The translations under genes and the position numbers were made by a program. The notes beneath the pieces are model-generated. The model was not told where the DNA came from. It worked only from the letters and a program-made list of their open reading frames with translations, and did not search any database. A stretch of 60,135 nucleotides of DNA, taken from contig JAUQQL010000003.1 of assembly GCA_030578315.1 (NCBI GenBank), positions 1-60,135 on the forward strand. Reading direction: 5' to 3'. Shown piece by piece: positions 24,647-33,983 of this stretch. Origin of the DNA: Thermodesulfobacteriota bacterium. GTDB lineage: Bacteria; Desulfobacterota; Thermodesulfobacteria; Thermodesulfobacteriales; Thermodesulfobacteriaceae. The first letter of the stretch is position 1. Each line of letters opens with the position of its first letter.

Positions 24647-24710
24647 TTTTATACCTCCTACAATGTTTAATTTTTATATAAAAAATAATAACTTTTTTCC
24701 TTAAAATCCT

Positions 24711-24751
24711 GTCACCTTATAGTATTTATTTTGTCACCAAACACTGGTGAC
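24711..24751. promoter_or_regulatory. GTCACC half-site cluster in the divergent regulator promoter
   Basis: An inverted repeat GTCACCA-AACAC-TGGTGAC spans 24733-24751 (7-bp arms). A third direct GTCACC is at 24711-24716, 22 bases (two helical turns) upstream of the first arm. It sits between two divergent LuxR-type genes and about 55 bases before the predicted start of the plus-strand gene, an activator-like position. Binding protein unknown. Confidence 0.6.
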
Positions 24752-24761
24752 TAAAGCAAAA

Positions 24762-24790
24762 TTAGAATATTTTAAAATAAAGTTTATAAT
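24762..24790 (+). promoter_or_regulatory. Promoter giving a leaderless transcript
   Basis: TTAGAA (24762-24767), 17 bases, TATAAT (24785-24790). The ATG of the membrane LuxR gene is at 24799, only eight bases after the -10, and no ribosome binding site is present, so the mRNA may begin at or beside the start codon. Confidence 0.55.
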
Positions 24791-24798
24791 TAAAAAAA

Positions 24799-26097
24799 AT
24801 GAAAAACCTTTTAAGTTTAACAATTATTATTTTTTGGTTAACCTCCTTTCCACTTCAAGGTTTTCTCTTACCTCAAAAGGAATGGTTTTTTTGGTTTTTA
24901 TTTTTTCATTTTATAGGTTATATAGTAATTTTTTTACATTTTGAATGGTTTAAAAAGTTTAATTTTTTTCCTTTTTTTATTATAATAAATGCACTTTTAA
25001 CAGCTTTGTTTCCATTTTTATCAGATGTTTTAAAACTGTATAATTTAATTCTTTTAGGTTTGCTCTCTCCTTTAACAATTTTAAAAACACTTTTTTTGTT
25101 AAAGGAAAAAGGAAGCTCCTATTTACCTTATACAGGACTTATCTTAGGAAATGTAGTTACCCTTACTTGTCAATTTCTTCCCTTACCGAATGTTTATTTT
25201 TATTTTTTTCTTGGAATCTGTTTAATTTCTCTTTACTTTTTTAAAAACCCTGTTATTCATTTCAGTGAAAAGGACTTTTCATTTTTTAACCTAAAAGATT
25301 TAATTTATCTTTTTTTATTTATTTTTGTTTTTTATTTTTCTGGGAGTTTAATTTATCTTTGGATAGAAAAAAACTTTTATCAGCAACTTTTAAGTTGGGC
25401 AGCTTTGGTGTTATTTTACAGTTTAGGAATACTTTTAAGTATTTTTATAAAAAAGAAAAATTTACTTCCTTATAAAGAAATTTTTATTTTAGGTATTGTA
25501 TTTCTTGCCATTTCTAAAGCTTTTTTCCATCTTGAAAGTCAAAAAATCATATTTTTAGCTCAACTTTTTGTTTTTTTAGCTTCAGGTTTTATGGATTTTA
25601 TTACTCTTTATTTTTTTATAAATTTTTTCCCAACTCCTAAACTTATACCTCTTCTTTATGCTTTAATAAGCTTAGCACTTTTTTTAGGACATATTATATT
25701 TAAATATTCAATTCTTTACCAAAGAGAGTACATTCCTAGTTTTTTAACTTTCCTTGCTCTTCTAAGTTTTATTTTTTTATACAAAACTAAAATAGAAGAA
25801 AAAAAAGAACTCTTAAAAGAGGAAAAATCTGAAGAAAAGTTAAGCTTAAATTTAACTCCCGAAATTTTAAAAGACAAAATAAACTCAGTTCTAAGCTATA
25901 ATTTAGAAAAACCAATAACTTCAAGAGAAAGTGAAGTTCTTTTTTATCATATTATAGAAGGCAAAAATCTACAAGAAGTTGCTAAAATTTTAAGAATTTC
26001 CCGCTCCTCAGTAAGAGAATATCTAAAAAGAGCTTCCATTAAACTTGGATGTTCAGTTTACGAGTTATCTAATAAAATTAAAGAAATTCTTTCTTAA
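24799..26097 (+). CDS. Multi-pass membrane protein with C-terminal LuxR DNA-binding domain
   Basis: 432 residues. The first 330 or so hold about ten to twelve hydrophobic helices in an MFS-like arrangement, with few charged residues. A charged linker (KTKIEEKKELLKEEKSEEK) leads to a LuxR helix-turn-helix at about 370-432: ITSRESEVLFYHIIEGKNLQ, EVAKILRISRSSVREYLKRA, SIKLGCSVYEL. Such MFS-LuxR fusions are known in some anaerobes as membrane-bound regulators that may sense a small molecule. Divergent from the CsgD-like gene, so a role in curli control is likely but inferred. Its 3' end overlaps the convergent oxidoreductase by four bases. No ligand can be inferred. Confidence 0.85.
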   Translation: MKNLLSLTIIIFWLTSFPLQGFLLPQKEWFFWFLFFHFIGYIVIFLHFEWFKKFNFFPFFIIINALLTALFPFLSDVLKLYNLILLGLLSPLTILKTLFLLKEKGSSYLPYTGLILGNVVTLTCQFLPLPNVYFYFFLGICLISLYFFKNPVIHFSEKDFSFFNLKDLIYLFLFIFVFYFSGSLIYLWIEKNFYQQLLSWAALVLFYSLGILLSIFIKKKNLLPYKEIFILGIVFLAISKAFFHLESQKIIFLAQLFVFLASGFMDFITLYFFINFFPTPKLIPLLYALISLALFLGHIIFKYSILYQREYIPSFLTFLALLSFIFLYKTKIEEKKELLKEEKSEEKLSLNLTPEILKDKINSVLSYNLEKPITSRESEVLFYHIIEGKNLQEVAKILRISRSSVREYLKRASIKLGCSVYELSNKIKEILS

Positions 26098-27203
26098 ATT
26101 TTCCCCTTTTTTTGGGCTACACAATAAATTCCCCCTTCTTTAATTCCGGCTAAAAGACACTCACCACAAGAAATACATTGGGCCTTTCTTAAATCTCCCT
26201 CTTTCCACCTTTTAATTAAACTGGGTTCAGAAATCAAGGGTCTTGAAAAGGAAACCAAGTCTGCGTATCCTTTCTCTAAAAGTTCATTGGCTACTTCAAA
26301 GCTTCTTATACCTCCAACTACTGCTATAGAAATTTGAGAGACTGCTTTTTTAATTTCTAAAGAAAGTTCTTTATGATAGGCTTCCTTTTGAGGAGCATCG
26401 ATATTTGCTCTCATAGGTTTTTTTTCTTTAGAGGCTGGAGACCCTCCAGAAACCTCAATAAGGCTAATTCCCCAATTTTCAAGCCATTTAGATACCTTCA
26501 CCGCTTCTCTTATAGAAAAACCGCCTTCTAAAAAGTCGTCTCCATTAAGTTTTATAAAAAGCGGATAATCTTCTCCTACCTTTTCTTTTATAGCTAAAAT
26601 AACTTCTTTTAAAAACCTGGTCCTATTTTCCAAGCTTCCTCCGTATTCGTCTGTTCTTTTATTAGTAAGAGGGGATAAAAATTCGTTAATCAAATATCCG
26701 TGAGCTCCGTGAAGCTGAATAGCATCAAAACCGGCTTTTTTAGCCCTTTCAGCTGCAAGAGCAAAATCTTCTATCACTCTTTTTATGTCTTCTTTTTTCA
26801 TCTCTTCAGGTATTTCTCTATAGCTTGGAAATTCTATAGCAGAAGGAGCAATAGGTTTAAGTCCTGAGGTTCTTCTGTCAGCTTGCCCTCCACAGTGAAC
26901 AAGTTGAACTGCTATAACTCCTCCCTTAGCATGGACCCTATCTACCATTTTTTGAATGGAGTCTATATTTTCATCCTTATGAAGTCCCATCATACCTGGA
27001 AGTTGTTGGCCTTCGGGACTAACATAAGTATAACCCGTAATTATTAATCCCACTTCTCCTTCAGCAAGTTCCTCGTAAAGTTTAACGAGTTTTTCGGTTG
27101 GTTTTCCATCTTTATCACACATTCCTTCCCAGGTTGCAGACCTTATGGTTCTATTTTTAAGTTCTAAATTCCCCAAGCTTATTTTTTCAAAAAGTTTACT
27201 CAT
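26094..27203 (-). CDS. NADH:flavin oxidoreductase (old yellow enzyme family)
   Basis: 369-residue single-barrel enzyme. FMN-binding and active-site motifs include KNRTIRSATWEG, VQLVHCGGQAD, QLHGAHGYLINEFLSPLTN, RTDEYGGSLENRTRF and VVGGIRS. It ends with four cysteines (C-x2-C-x2-C-x11-C, CISCGEC...C) that could bind an Fe-S cluster as in 2,4-dienoyl-CoA reductase, but the FAD/NADH domain of that family is absent. It may accept electrons from another protein. The start codon is followed by LFEKISLGNLELKN, typical of the family start. Substrate not determinable. Confidence 0.9.
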   Translation of the reverse strand: MSKLFEKISLGNLELKNRTIRSATWEGMCDKDGKPTEKLVKLYEELAEGEVGLIITGYTYVSPEGQQLPGMMGLHKDENIDSIQKMVDRVHAKGGVIAVQLVHCGGQADRRTSGLKPIAPSAIEFPSYREIPEEMKKEDIKRVIEDFALAAERAKKAGFDAIQLHGAHGYLINEFLSPLTNKRTDEYGGSLENRTRFLKEVILAIKEKVGEDYPLFIKLNGDDFLEGGFSIREAVKVSKWLENWGISLIEVSGGSPASKEKKPMRANIDAPQKEAYHKELSLEIKKAVSQISIAVVGGIRSFEVANELLEKGYADLVSFSRPLISEPSLIKRWKEGDLRKAQCISCGECLLAGIKEGGIYCVAQKKGKI

Positions 27204-27299
27204 AATTTTCTCCCTCCCTCTTTACTTTTTTAAAGAAAATTTTAAACTTAAAAAAATTAAAAAACAAGTTAAAAAATTAAAAAACTACTTAAATAATAT

Positions 27300-28079
27300 A
27301 TGTTAAGCAAAAGAATAATTGTTTGTTTAGATGTAAAGGACGGAAAAACTACTAAGGGAATAAAATTTAAAAACAATGTAGAAGTAGGAGACCCGGTAGA
27401 AATGGCTGAAAAGTATTATTTTGAGGGAGCAGATGAAATTGTGTTTTATGACATTACTGCCAGTGCTGAGCACCGAAATATTATGATTGATGTAGTTAGG
27501 AAAACTGCTGAACGTATCTTTATTCCTTTCTCAGTAGGCGGAGGTATTAAAAGTTTAGAAGATATGAGAGAGGTTTTACTTGCTGGAGCAGAAAAGGTCT
27601 CTGTAAACACAGCAGCAGTATTAAATCCTAAGTTGATTTATGAAGGAGCTAAAGCTTTTGGTTCCCAATGTATAGTTCTTGGAATGGATGTAAAAAAAGT
27701 TGAAGCCTCATCTAAAATTCCTTCGGGATACGAAGTTTGGATAAAAGGTGGAAGAGAACCTATGGGAATTGATGCAGTGTGGTGGGCAAAAGAGGCTGAA
27801 AATCTTGGAGCAGGAGAGATTTGCTTAAATTCTATTGATGCTGATGGAACTAAAGAGGGTTACGAATTAACTATTACTCAGATGATAGCTGAAACCGTAA
27901 ATATTCCTGTTATTGCTTCAGGGGGTGCAGGAACTCCTGAACATCTATATGAAGTTTTAACCAAGGCTAAAGCTGATGCAGCTCTTATTGCTTCTATGGT
28001 TCATTATGGAATGTACACTATAAAAGAAATTAAAGAGTACTTAGCTAAAAAAGGAGTGAAAGTAAGATTAAAGTGGTAA
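27300..28079 (+). CDS. hisF: Imidazole glycerol phosphate synthase cyclase subunit HisF
   Basis: 259-residue (beta/alpha)8 barrel. Catalytic Asp 11 ([11 protein letters not shown]) and Asp 130 (VLGMDVK) are present, with [44 protein letters not shown] and [12 protein letters not shown]. It cyclises the HisH-aminated intermediate to imidazole glycerol phosphate and AICAR in histidine synthesis. Some positions differ from usual HisF ([18 protein letters not shown] where SMDRDG is normal), but key residues are kept. No clear ribosome binding site precedes the ATG. hisD is at 55290-56621 and hisH is not in the window. Confidence 0.9.
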   Translation: MLSKRIIVCLDVKDGKTTKGIKFKNNVEVGDPVEMAEKYYFEGADEIVFYDITASAEHRNIMIDVVRKTAERIFIPFSVGGGIKSLEDMREVLLAGAEKVSVNTAAVLNPKLIYEGAKAFGSQCIVLGMDVKKVEASSKIPSGYEVWIKGGREPMGIDAVWWAKEAENLGAGEICLNSIDADGTKEGYELTITQMIAETVNIPVIASGGAGTPEHLYEVLTKAKADAALIASMVHYGMYTIKEIKEYLAKKGVKVRLKW

Positions 28080-28083
28080 CTTT

Positions 28084-28677
28084 TTAAACTTGTTCCAAAT
28101 TTTGATAAAATTTTTTTCTAAATATTATAAAAAGAAAAAATACTAAAAGAAAGACTAAAGAAAGAATAAAGATTTTGTAAGGTTTTCCTTCAAAAATTAT
28201 ATCTCCCTGCATAGCAAGGGCTAAGGTTCCAGGAATTCTTCCTAAAATACATAAAGATAAAAAGATCTTAAAAGGCATGGGTAAAAGCCCTAAAAGATAG
28301 TTAAGTAAATCTTTAGGGAAACCGGGAAAAAGATATAAAAGAAAGACCCCTGTAGCCCCATGTTTTTTAAAAACCTTTTTAAGTTTTAAATAGTAGGAAT
28401 GTTTTTCGTATTTAACTAAAAAATTTTTTTTAAAAAAGCGGGCTAAAAAAAAGGCTACAGTAGAACCAAAAATTATTCCAACTAAACTTAAAAAAAATCC
28501 TTTAACTGTTCCAAAAAGAAAGCCTGCCACAAAACCTGTTGCTTCTCCTGGAATAGGAGCCACAACTACTTGAAGGGCTTGCAAAAAAATAAAAATTAAA
28601 GCACCTAAAATAGGATGATGATTTACAAAGATTCTCAACTTCTCCCGGTCTTGCCAAAAAGATAAAAGGTTTTCCAT
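28084..28677 (-). CDS. TVP38/TMEM64 (DedA-like) membrane protein
   Basis: 197 residues, about five membrane helices. The SNARE-associated/VTT signature is present: VVAPIPGEATGFVAGFLFG, then SLVGIIFGSTVAFFLAR and the FLLYLFPGFPKDLLNYLLGL region (FPGFPKD). Members have been connected to lipid scrambling or undecaprenyl-phosphate and phosphatidylethanolamine flipping. Three bases separate it from radA. It is the last gene of the argG-tal-PAP2-GT39-radA operon and is convergent with hisF. Confidence 0.88.
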   Translation of the reverse strand: MENLLSFWQDREKLRIFVNHHPILGALIFIFLQALQVVVAPIPGEATGFVAGFLFGTVKGFFLSLVGIIFGSTVAFFLARFFKKNFLVKYEKHSYYLKLKKVFKKHGATGVFLLYLFPGFPKDLLNYLLGLLPMPFKIFLSLCILGRIPGTLALAMQGDIIFEGKPYKIFILSLVFLLVFFLFIIFRKKFYQNLEQV

Positions 28678-28679
28678 TT

Positions 28680-29990
28680 TTAAAAAATTTTATTTAAAAC
28701 TTCGTAAACTTTTTTACATTTAATTATCTCTATTTTAAGTTCTTCTTTTTTAAAGTTAAATTCCGGGACAAAAGCTCTTTGGAATCCTTTCTTCTCAGCT
28801 TCTCTAATTCTTAAAAGTATATCTCTTACAGGTCTTAGTTCGCCTGAAAGACCAACCTCTCCAACAAAAAGCGTTTTATCAGGAATTTCTTTTTCAAGTA
28901 AACTACCAACCAAAGCCACCGCTACAGCTAAATCTCCACTTGGTTCAAAAATTTTGAGACCTCCTGCTACTTTAACATAGATGTCTTGTTGAGAAAAGTT
29001 GAATCCCAATTTTTTTTCTAAAATAGCTACTATTAAAGAAAGTCTTACTGGATCAAATCCTACTGCTGTTCTTCTGGGAATAGCTAAGTAACTCTTGCTA
29101 ACCAGTGCTTGAACTTCTACCAAAAGTGGTCTTGTTCCTTCTAAAACACAAAAGACAGCTCCTTCTCCTCTGCTTAAAAAAAGGTCCTCATATTGAGAGT
29201 GAGAAACAAGTCCCCTTTCAGTCATAAGAAAAACCCCTACCTCATTTACTGCTCCAAATCTGTTTTTTACAGACCTTAAAATTCTAAAACCTGTTTCTCT
29301 TTCTCCTTCAAGATAAAGCACCACGTCTACCAAATGTTCTAAAACCTTAGGCCCTGCAATAAGGCCCTCCTTAGTTATGTGTCCTACTAAAAAAACAGTA
29401 AGTTTTTTTTCTTTAGAGAGCCTCAAAAATACATTAGCACATTCTCTTACTTGAGAAACTCCACCTGCACTGCTTTGAAGTTCGGGAAGATAAACAGTCT
29501 GAATTGAGTCCACCATCAATACTTCAGGAGAGATTTTTTCTATAACCTCTAAAATAACATCCATATTAGTGTCTGAGAGAAAGTAAAAATCCTCTGGTAC
29601 CTTTAAGCGTTCAGTTCTTAGTTTTACCTGTTCAGGAGACTCCTCTGCTGAGACATAAAGCACTCTTAACTTTTTTTTGGATAGATTTCCTGCTACCTGA
29701 GTAAGCAGAGTAGATTTTCCAATTCCAGGGTCTCCTCCAATTAAAATCAAAGAAGAAGGAACAATACCTCCTCCTAAAACTAAGTCTAACTCCTCTAAGT
29801 CTGTTTTAATACGTTCTTGGGGCTTAGAAATAATCTCTGAAAGTTTAAAAACTTTCAGATTTTCTTTTCTAATTCCTGATTTTTTAATCTTTAACTCTTC
29901 TTCAACTAAAGTATTCCATGTTCCACACTCAGGACACCTTCCCAACCATTTTAAACTTCTGTATCCACAATTCTGACAAAAATAAGCCAT
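28680..29990 (-). CDS. radA: DNA repair protein RadA
   Basis: 436 residues: N-terminal C4 zinc finger (CQNCGYRSLKWLGRCPEC), RecA-like ATPase with Walker A GGDPGIGKST and VDSIQTVY, the RadA-specific KNRFG motif (KNRFGAVNEVG), and a C-terminal Lon-like domain with GLSGELRPV. RadA promotes branch migration in recombination. It lies five bases after the GT39 gene and three before the TVP38 gene. Confidence 0.97.
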   Translation of the reverse strand: MAYFCQNCGYRSLKWLGRCPECGTWNTLVEEELKIKKSGIRKENLKVFKLSEIISKPQERIKTDLEELDLVLGGGIVPSSLILIGGDPGIGKSTLLTQVAGNLSKKKLRVLYVSAEESPEQVKLRTERLKVPEDFYFLSDTNMDVILEVIEKISPEVLMVDSIQTVYLPELQSSAGGVSQVRECANVFLRLSKEKKLTVFLVGHITKEGLIAGPKVLEHLVDVVLYLEGERETGFRILRSVKNRFGAVNEVGVFLMTERGLVSHSQYEDLFLSRGEGAVFCVLEGTRPLLVEVQALVSKSYLAIPRRTAVGFDPVRLSLIVAILEKKLGFNFSQQDIYVKVAGGLKIFEPSGDLAVAVALVGSLLEKEIPDKTLFVGEVGLSGELRPVRDILLRIREAEKKGFQRAFVPEFNFKKEELKIEIIKCKKVYEVLNKIF

Positions 29991-29994
29991 CTTA

Positions 29995-31497
29995 TTAACT
30001 TTCCCCTCTCTTTAAACTAAAAATACCTCTCCATATAGAATAATTTTCGATCTTTCCTATTTTTTCAACTCTTACAGTTTTAATTAGAAAAAAATTTTTT
30101 AAGTACTCAGGTTCATCAAGCCACTTTTTAACCAACAAAACTTCTTTTCCTTCTAATTCAGAAATATTTCTCCACAAATGATATTGATTTTTTGGACGAC
30201 TTTCAAGTTGAACTACATAAACTTTGGGATGAGATTTTAGATAAAAAGCTAAAGAAGATGCTATATCTCTTCCAGAAACTACTAAAGGAATATTTCCATC
30301 ATAAACTTTTTCTACCTCCTGAGCTAAATATTTCCAACCTAAAAACTTATTTAGTAAAGATGAAACTTGAGGAGAAAAATAATCTTGATTATGTGGCAAA
30401 ATGTAAATAAAAAGAGATAAAGTAAAAGCTAACAATACATTCAAAAAAATCAAAAATTTTGTATATTTTTTTTGAAAACTCAAAACTATAACAAAAATTA
30501 ATCCTGGTATAAAAAAAGGTAAAGTCCAATTTAAGTTTAGTTTAATAAAAAAAGAAATTAAAAATAAAAAAAAGAAAATAGGAAAAGAAAAAGTAAAAAA
30601 AAGGTTTAAAATTTTAAATTGGAAAATAAAACTTTTATGAATGGGCAAATAATTTTTAAAAATAAAATTTTTTAAAATATTGATATATTTTAAACTAAAA
30701 AAAACAAAAACAGGAAACCACAATAAAGAATATCCTACTAAAGTTCCACCCAAAAATTCTAAAAAAGAAAAAAGGTTTATAGTTTTTCTAGTAAAATGTT
30801 CCTCAGTATGTTTAAACAAAACAAAATTATGCTGAATATTCCAAATTACATTTGGAAAATATATTAATAAAGAAGTAAAAAGTATTAACCAAGTAGTTTT
30901 TATTTTAATTTTTTGTTTATCAAATAAATACAAGTATATAAAAGTTAAAATAATAAAAACAACCATAGTTTGTTTAGTTAAAAGACCAAGTCCTATAAAA
31001 AAACCAGTTAAAAAAGCTCTAAAATATGTGGGATTTTCTAAATAAAGAATTAAAAAATACAAAGATAAAGACCAAAAAAAGATAAAAGGAGGGTCTATTG
31101 TCATAACAAAGCTATAGATAGTAAATAAAGGAACAAAATTTAAAGTAAATAAAGTCCATCTGGCATAAATTTTTCCAAAATATTTAAAAATTAAAACATA
31201 ATTAATTAAAATAGTTAAAGTTATAAAAATTAAAGCTGGTAATCTTACTGCGTATTCAGAATTACCTAAAATTTTAGTAGACAAAGCAATAATCCATGCT
31301 ATCATTGGAGGTTTACTGTAATAACCCCAATCTAAATGACGAGACCAATCCCAGTAATAAGATTCGTCGTATGAAAGTGGAAGTTTAAGTTCTTTTAAAT
31401 AAAAAAGTTTAGCTAAAAATAAAAGCAAAAGAAATAAACATTCTAAAGTAAAGAGGCTATCCAGAAAAGACTTTTTATTTGAATTTTTTTGAAGCAT
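29995..31497 (-). CDS. Family 39-like membrane glycosyltransferase
   Basis: 500 residues, about eleven hydrophobic helices. The N-terminal periplasmic loop carries DESYYWDWSRHLDWGYYSKP, the acidic pair and PPMIAW motif typical of GT39/ArnT/PMT enzymes that use undecaprenyl-linked sugars as donors. Later TIDPPFIFFWSLSLYF and LLTKQTMVVF are consistent. Likely adds a sugar or aminosugar to LPS, lipid A or protein at the periplasmic face (inference). It overlaps the PAP2 phosphatase gene by 23 bases, suggesting a pair acting on polyprenyl or lipid A phosphates. Confidence 0.85.
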   Translation of the reverse strand: MLQKNSNKKSFLDSLFTLECLFLLLLFLAKLFYLKELKLPLSYDESYYWDWSRHLDWGYYSKPPMIAWIIALSTKILGNSEYAVRLPALIFITLTILINYVLIFKYFGKIYARWTLFTLNFVPLFTIYSFVMTIDPPFIFFWSLSLYFLILYLENPTYFRAFLTGFFIGLGLLTKQTMVVFIILTFIYLYLFDKQKIKIKTTWLILFTSLLIYFPNVIWNIQHNFVLFKHTEEHFTRKTINLFSFLEFLGGTLVGYSLLWFPVFVFFSLKYINILKNFIFKNYLPIHKSFIFQFKILNLFFTFSFPIFFFLFLISFFIKLNLNWTLPFFIPGLIFVIVLSFQKKYTKFLIFLNVLLAFTLSLFIYILPHNQDYFSPQVSSLLNKFLGWKYLAQEVEKVYDGNIPLVVSGRDIASSLAFYLKSHPKVYVVQLESRPKNQYHLWRNISELEGKEVLLVKKWLDEPEYLKNFFLIKTVRVEKIGKIENYSIWRGIFSLKRGES

Positions 31498-32080
31498 TTT
31501 TAAGAACTAAAGAAATAAAATAGTAAAAAATAGCTCCTATAATTGTACCTAAAAAATAACCACCTAAAACATCTAAAGGAAAGTGATGTCCTAAATATAT
31601 TCTAGACCATCCAACTAAAACAGCAAATAAAATCCATATAATACTAAAAAGAGGATATAAAAAGGTCAAAAAATAAGAAGCAAATCCAGTATTAGTTGCA
31701 TGACAAGAAGGGAAACTTAAGGAAGTTTTTTTTGAAAGAGGGCTTTCTAAAAAAATGTATTTATTTTGAGTATAATAATAAAAATTTTTTAAAGTCATAA
31801 AAGGTCTCTCTCTATTAAAGAAAGGTTTAATAACTTTTCCACATAAAGAATCTACACATAAAAAACCAAGTCCTAAAAAAAACAAAACTAATAAAAATTT
31901 TTTAAAATTATTAACTTTAAAAAATACCAAAAAACTTGTTAAAAAATAAAAAGAATATAAAATATAACTATTACTAAAAATAGGAGCTACAAAGTCAAAA
32001 AAATCGTTTCTAAAATAATTTATTTTATAAAATAACTGATAATCGAAATTTAAAATAAAATTTAAAATTTTATTTATCAA
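31475..32080 (-). CDS. PAP2-family lipid phosphatase
   Basis: 201 residues, about five membrane helices. All three PAP2 motifs are visible: [12 protein letters not shown] (KX6RP), [11 protein letters not shown] (PSxH, with Cys where Gly is usual) and [15 protein letters not shown] (SRX5HX3D). It probably dephosphorylates undecaprenyl diphosphate, phosphatidylglycerol phosphate or lipid A. Overlap with the GT39 gene and a 4-base overlap with the transaldolase gene place it in the argG operon. Confidence 0.9.
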   Translation of the reverse strand: MINKILNFILNFDYQLFYKINYFRNDFFDFVAPIFSNSYILYSFYFLTSFLVFFKVNNFKKFLLVLFFLGLGFLCVDSLCGKVIKPFFNRERPFMTLKNFYYYTQNKYIFLESPLSKKTSLSFPSCHATNTGFASYFLTFLYPLFSIIWILFAVLVGWSRIYLGHHFPLDVLGGYFLGTIIGAIFYYFISLVLKNASKKFK

Positions 32081-32733
32081 AGTATACTTATATTAGCTTT
32101 TTTAGCATCTTCTAAGAATCTTTTTAAACCTATTTCAGTTAAAGGATGATAAAGCATTTGTTTAATTACAGTAAATGGAATAGTTATAATATCTACTCCA
32201 AGTAAAGCACACTTTCTTACATGGTCAACATGTCTAATACTTGCTGCAATAATTTCTGTCTCAATTCCATAAGTTTCATAAAGATGAACAATTTCTTCTA
32301 AAACCGATAAACCGTCATAAGAAATATCATCAATTCTTCCTATAAAAGGAGACACATAGGTTGCTCCTATCTTTCCTGCCACTAAGGCTTGAAGAGGAGA
32401 AAAAACCAAGGTTACATTAGTTTTAATTCCTTCTGCAGTTAAAGCTTTAACAGCTTTTATTCCTTCAGGAGTAAAAGGAATCTTTATCACCACATTTTCT
32501 CCAAGTTTAGCAAGTTCTTGGGCTTCTCTCACCATACCTTCAAAATCCGTAGCAATTACTTCTAAAGAAACTGGTTTATCTGGAATTTCTCTTAAAATTT
32601 CTAACACTGCTTCCTTCCAAGGTTTTCCGGTTTGAGAAAGAAGAGTAGGATTGGTGGTTACTCCTTCTAAAATTCCCCATTCTTTTACCTGTTTTATTTC
32701 CTCAATTTTAGCTGTATCTACAAAAATTTTCAT
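32077..32733 (-). CDS. tal: Transaldolase (short, TalC/FSA type)
   Basis: 218 residues, the short subfamily. [20 protein letters not shown] and GVTTNPTLL at the N-terminus, Schiff-base Lys 84 in [24 protein letters not shown] and [10 protein letters not shown] are signatures. It transfers dihydroxyacetone units between sugar phosphates in the pentose phosphate pathway. Some close relatives are fructose-6-phosphate aldolases, but the TNVTLVFS loop favours transaldolase. It overlaps argG and the PAP2 gene by four bases each. Confidence 0.92.
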   Translation of the reverse strand: MKIFVDTAKIEEIKQVKEWGILEGVTTNPTLLSQTGKPWKEAVLEILREIPDKPVSLEVIATDFEGMVREAQELAKLGENVVIKIPFTPEGIKAVKALTAEGIKTNVTLVFSPLQALVAGKIGATYVSPFIGRIDDISYDGLSVLEEIVHLYETYGIETEIIAASIRHVDHVRKCALLGVDIITIPFTVIKQMLYHPLTEIGLKRFLEDAKKANISIL

Positions 32734-33935
32734 AAACCTCCTCCCTCAACTAAGTGATAAATTTTTAACCTTAAAGCCTGGAGTCTAATAAAACCCTCTG
32801 CGTCTTTAGGGTTGTAACCTTCTTCTTTATCAAAACTTACCAAGTCTTTATTATAAAGACTAAAAGGGCTTTTTCTTCCGGTAACTATTACATTTCCTTT
32901 GTAAAGTTTAAGTCTTATTGTTCCAGTTACTTTTTCCTGAGTTTTTTCTACCATAGTTTTTAAAGTTTGAAACTCAGGAGAATACCAAAATCCGTAATAA
33001 ATAAGCTCTGCAATTTTAGGAGCAAGCATGTCTTTAAGTCTCATAACCTCGCGGTCTAAAGTAATCTGTTCTAAGGCTCTATGAGCTATATGAAGAATAG
33101 TTCCTCCAGGAGTCTCGTAAATTCCTCTACTTTTCATTCCCACAAAACGGTTTTCAACCATATCTATCCGCCCGATTCCGTGTTTACCTCCTATTTCATT
33201 TAACTTAGCTACCAAAGCTGCTGGAGTTAATCTTTCTCCATTTACTGCTACAGGATTCCCTCTTTCAAACTCAATTTCGAGATATTCCGGAGTATCAGGA
33301 GCTCTTTCTGGAGAAACCGTCATTAAAAACATATCCTCAGGTGGTTCATTCCATAGGTCTTCAAGAATCCCTCCTTCATAACTTACATGAAAAAGGTTAG
33401 CGTCAATACTGTAGGGTTTTTCATGAGTTACCGAAACAGGAATTCCCTGTTTTTGAGCATATTCAATGAGTTCTTTTCTTCCCTTAAAGTGCCACTCCCT
33501 CCAAGGTGCAATAATTTTAAAATCTGGTGCCAAAGCTGAATAAGTAAGTTCAAAACGAATTTGGTCATTACCCTTACCTGTAGCACCGTGAGCTAAAGCA
33601 TCAGCTCCTTCCTCTCTTGCAATTCTCACCTGTTCTTTAGCAATAAGGGGTCGTGCAAGAGAAGTTCCCATCATATACCAACCTTCGTAAATAGCTCCCG
33701 CCTTTATAGCAAAAAAGATGTAATCTCTTGCAAATTCTTCTTTTAGGTCTTTTATAATTACTTTTTCTGCTCCACACTTTAAACCTTTCTCTTTAATTTC
33801 TTCCCAGTTTTCTTTCTGACCAAGGTCTGCACAAAAAGCCACTACCGAACAGCGGTAATTTTCTATAAGCCATTTTAAAATTACCGAAGTATCAAGTCCT
33901 CCTGAATAAGCTAAAACTATCTTTTTTACTTCCAA
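32730..33935 (-). CDS. argG: Argininosuccinate synthase
   Basis: 401 residues. N-terminal ATP pyrophosphatase P-loop [56 protein letters not shown] and YETPGGTIL are all ArgG hallmarks. It joins citrulline and aspartate with ATP to form argininosuccinate. First gene of a co-directional cluster with tal, PAP2, GT39, radA and TVP38, with overlapping ends. The other arginine genes are not in the window. Confidence 0.97.
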   Translation of the reverse strand: MEVKKIVLAYSGGLDTSVILKWLIENYRCSVVAFCADLGQKENWEEIKEKGLKCGAEKVIIKDLKEEFARDYIFFAIKAGAIYEGWYMMGTSLARPLIAKEQVRIAREEGADALAHGATGKGNDQIRFELTYSALAPDFKIIAPWREWHFKGRKELIEYAQKQGIPVSVTHEKPYSIDANLFHVSYEGGILEDLWNEPPEDMFLMTVSPERAPDTPEYLEIEFERGNPVAVNGERLTPAALVAKLNEIGGKHGIGRIDMVENRFVGMKSRGIYETPGGTILHIAHRALEQITLDREVMRLKDMLAPKIAELIYYGFWYSPEFQTLKTMVEKTQEKVTGTIRLKLYKGNVIVTGRKSPFSLYNKDLVSFDKEEGYNPKDAEGFIRLQALRLKIYHLVEGGGL

Positions 33936-33983
33936 AGCTTTTCTCCTTTATAATCTACCTTAAAAATATTTTTAGATTTTACT

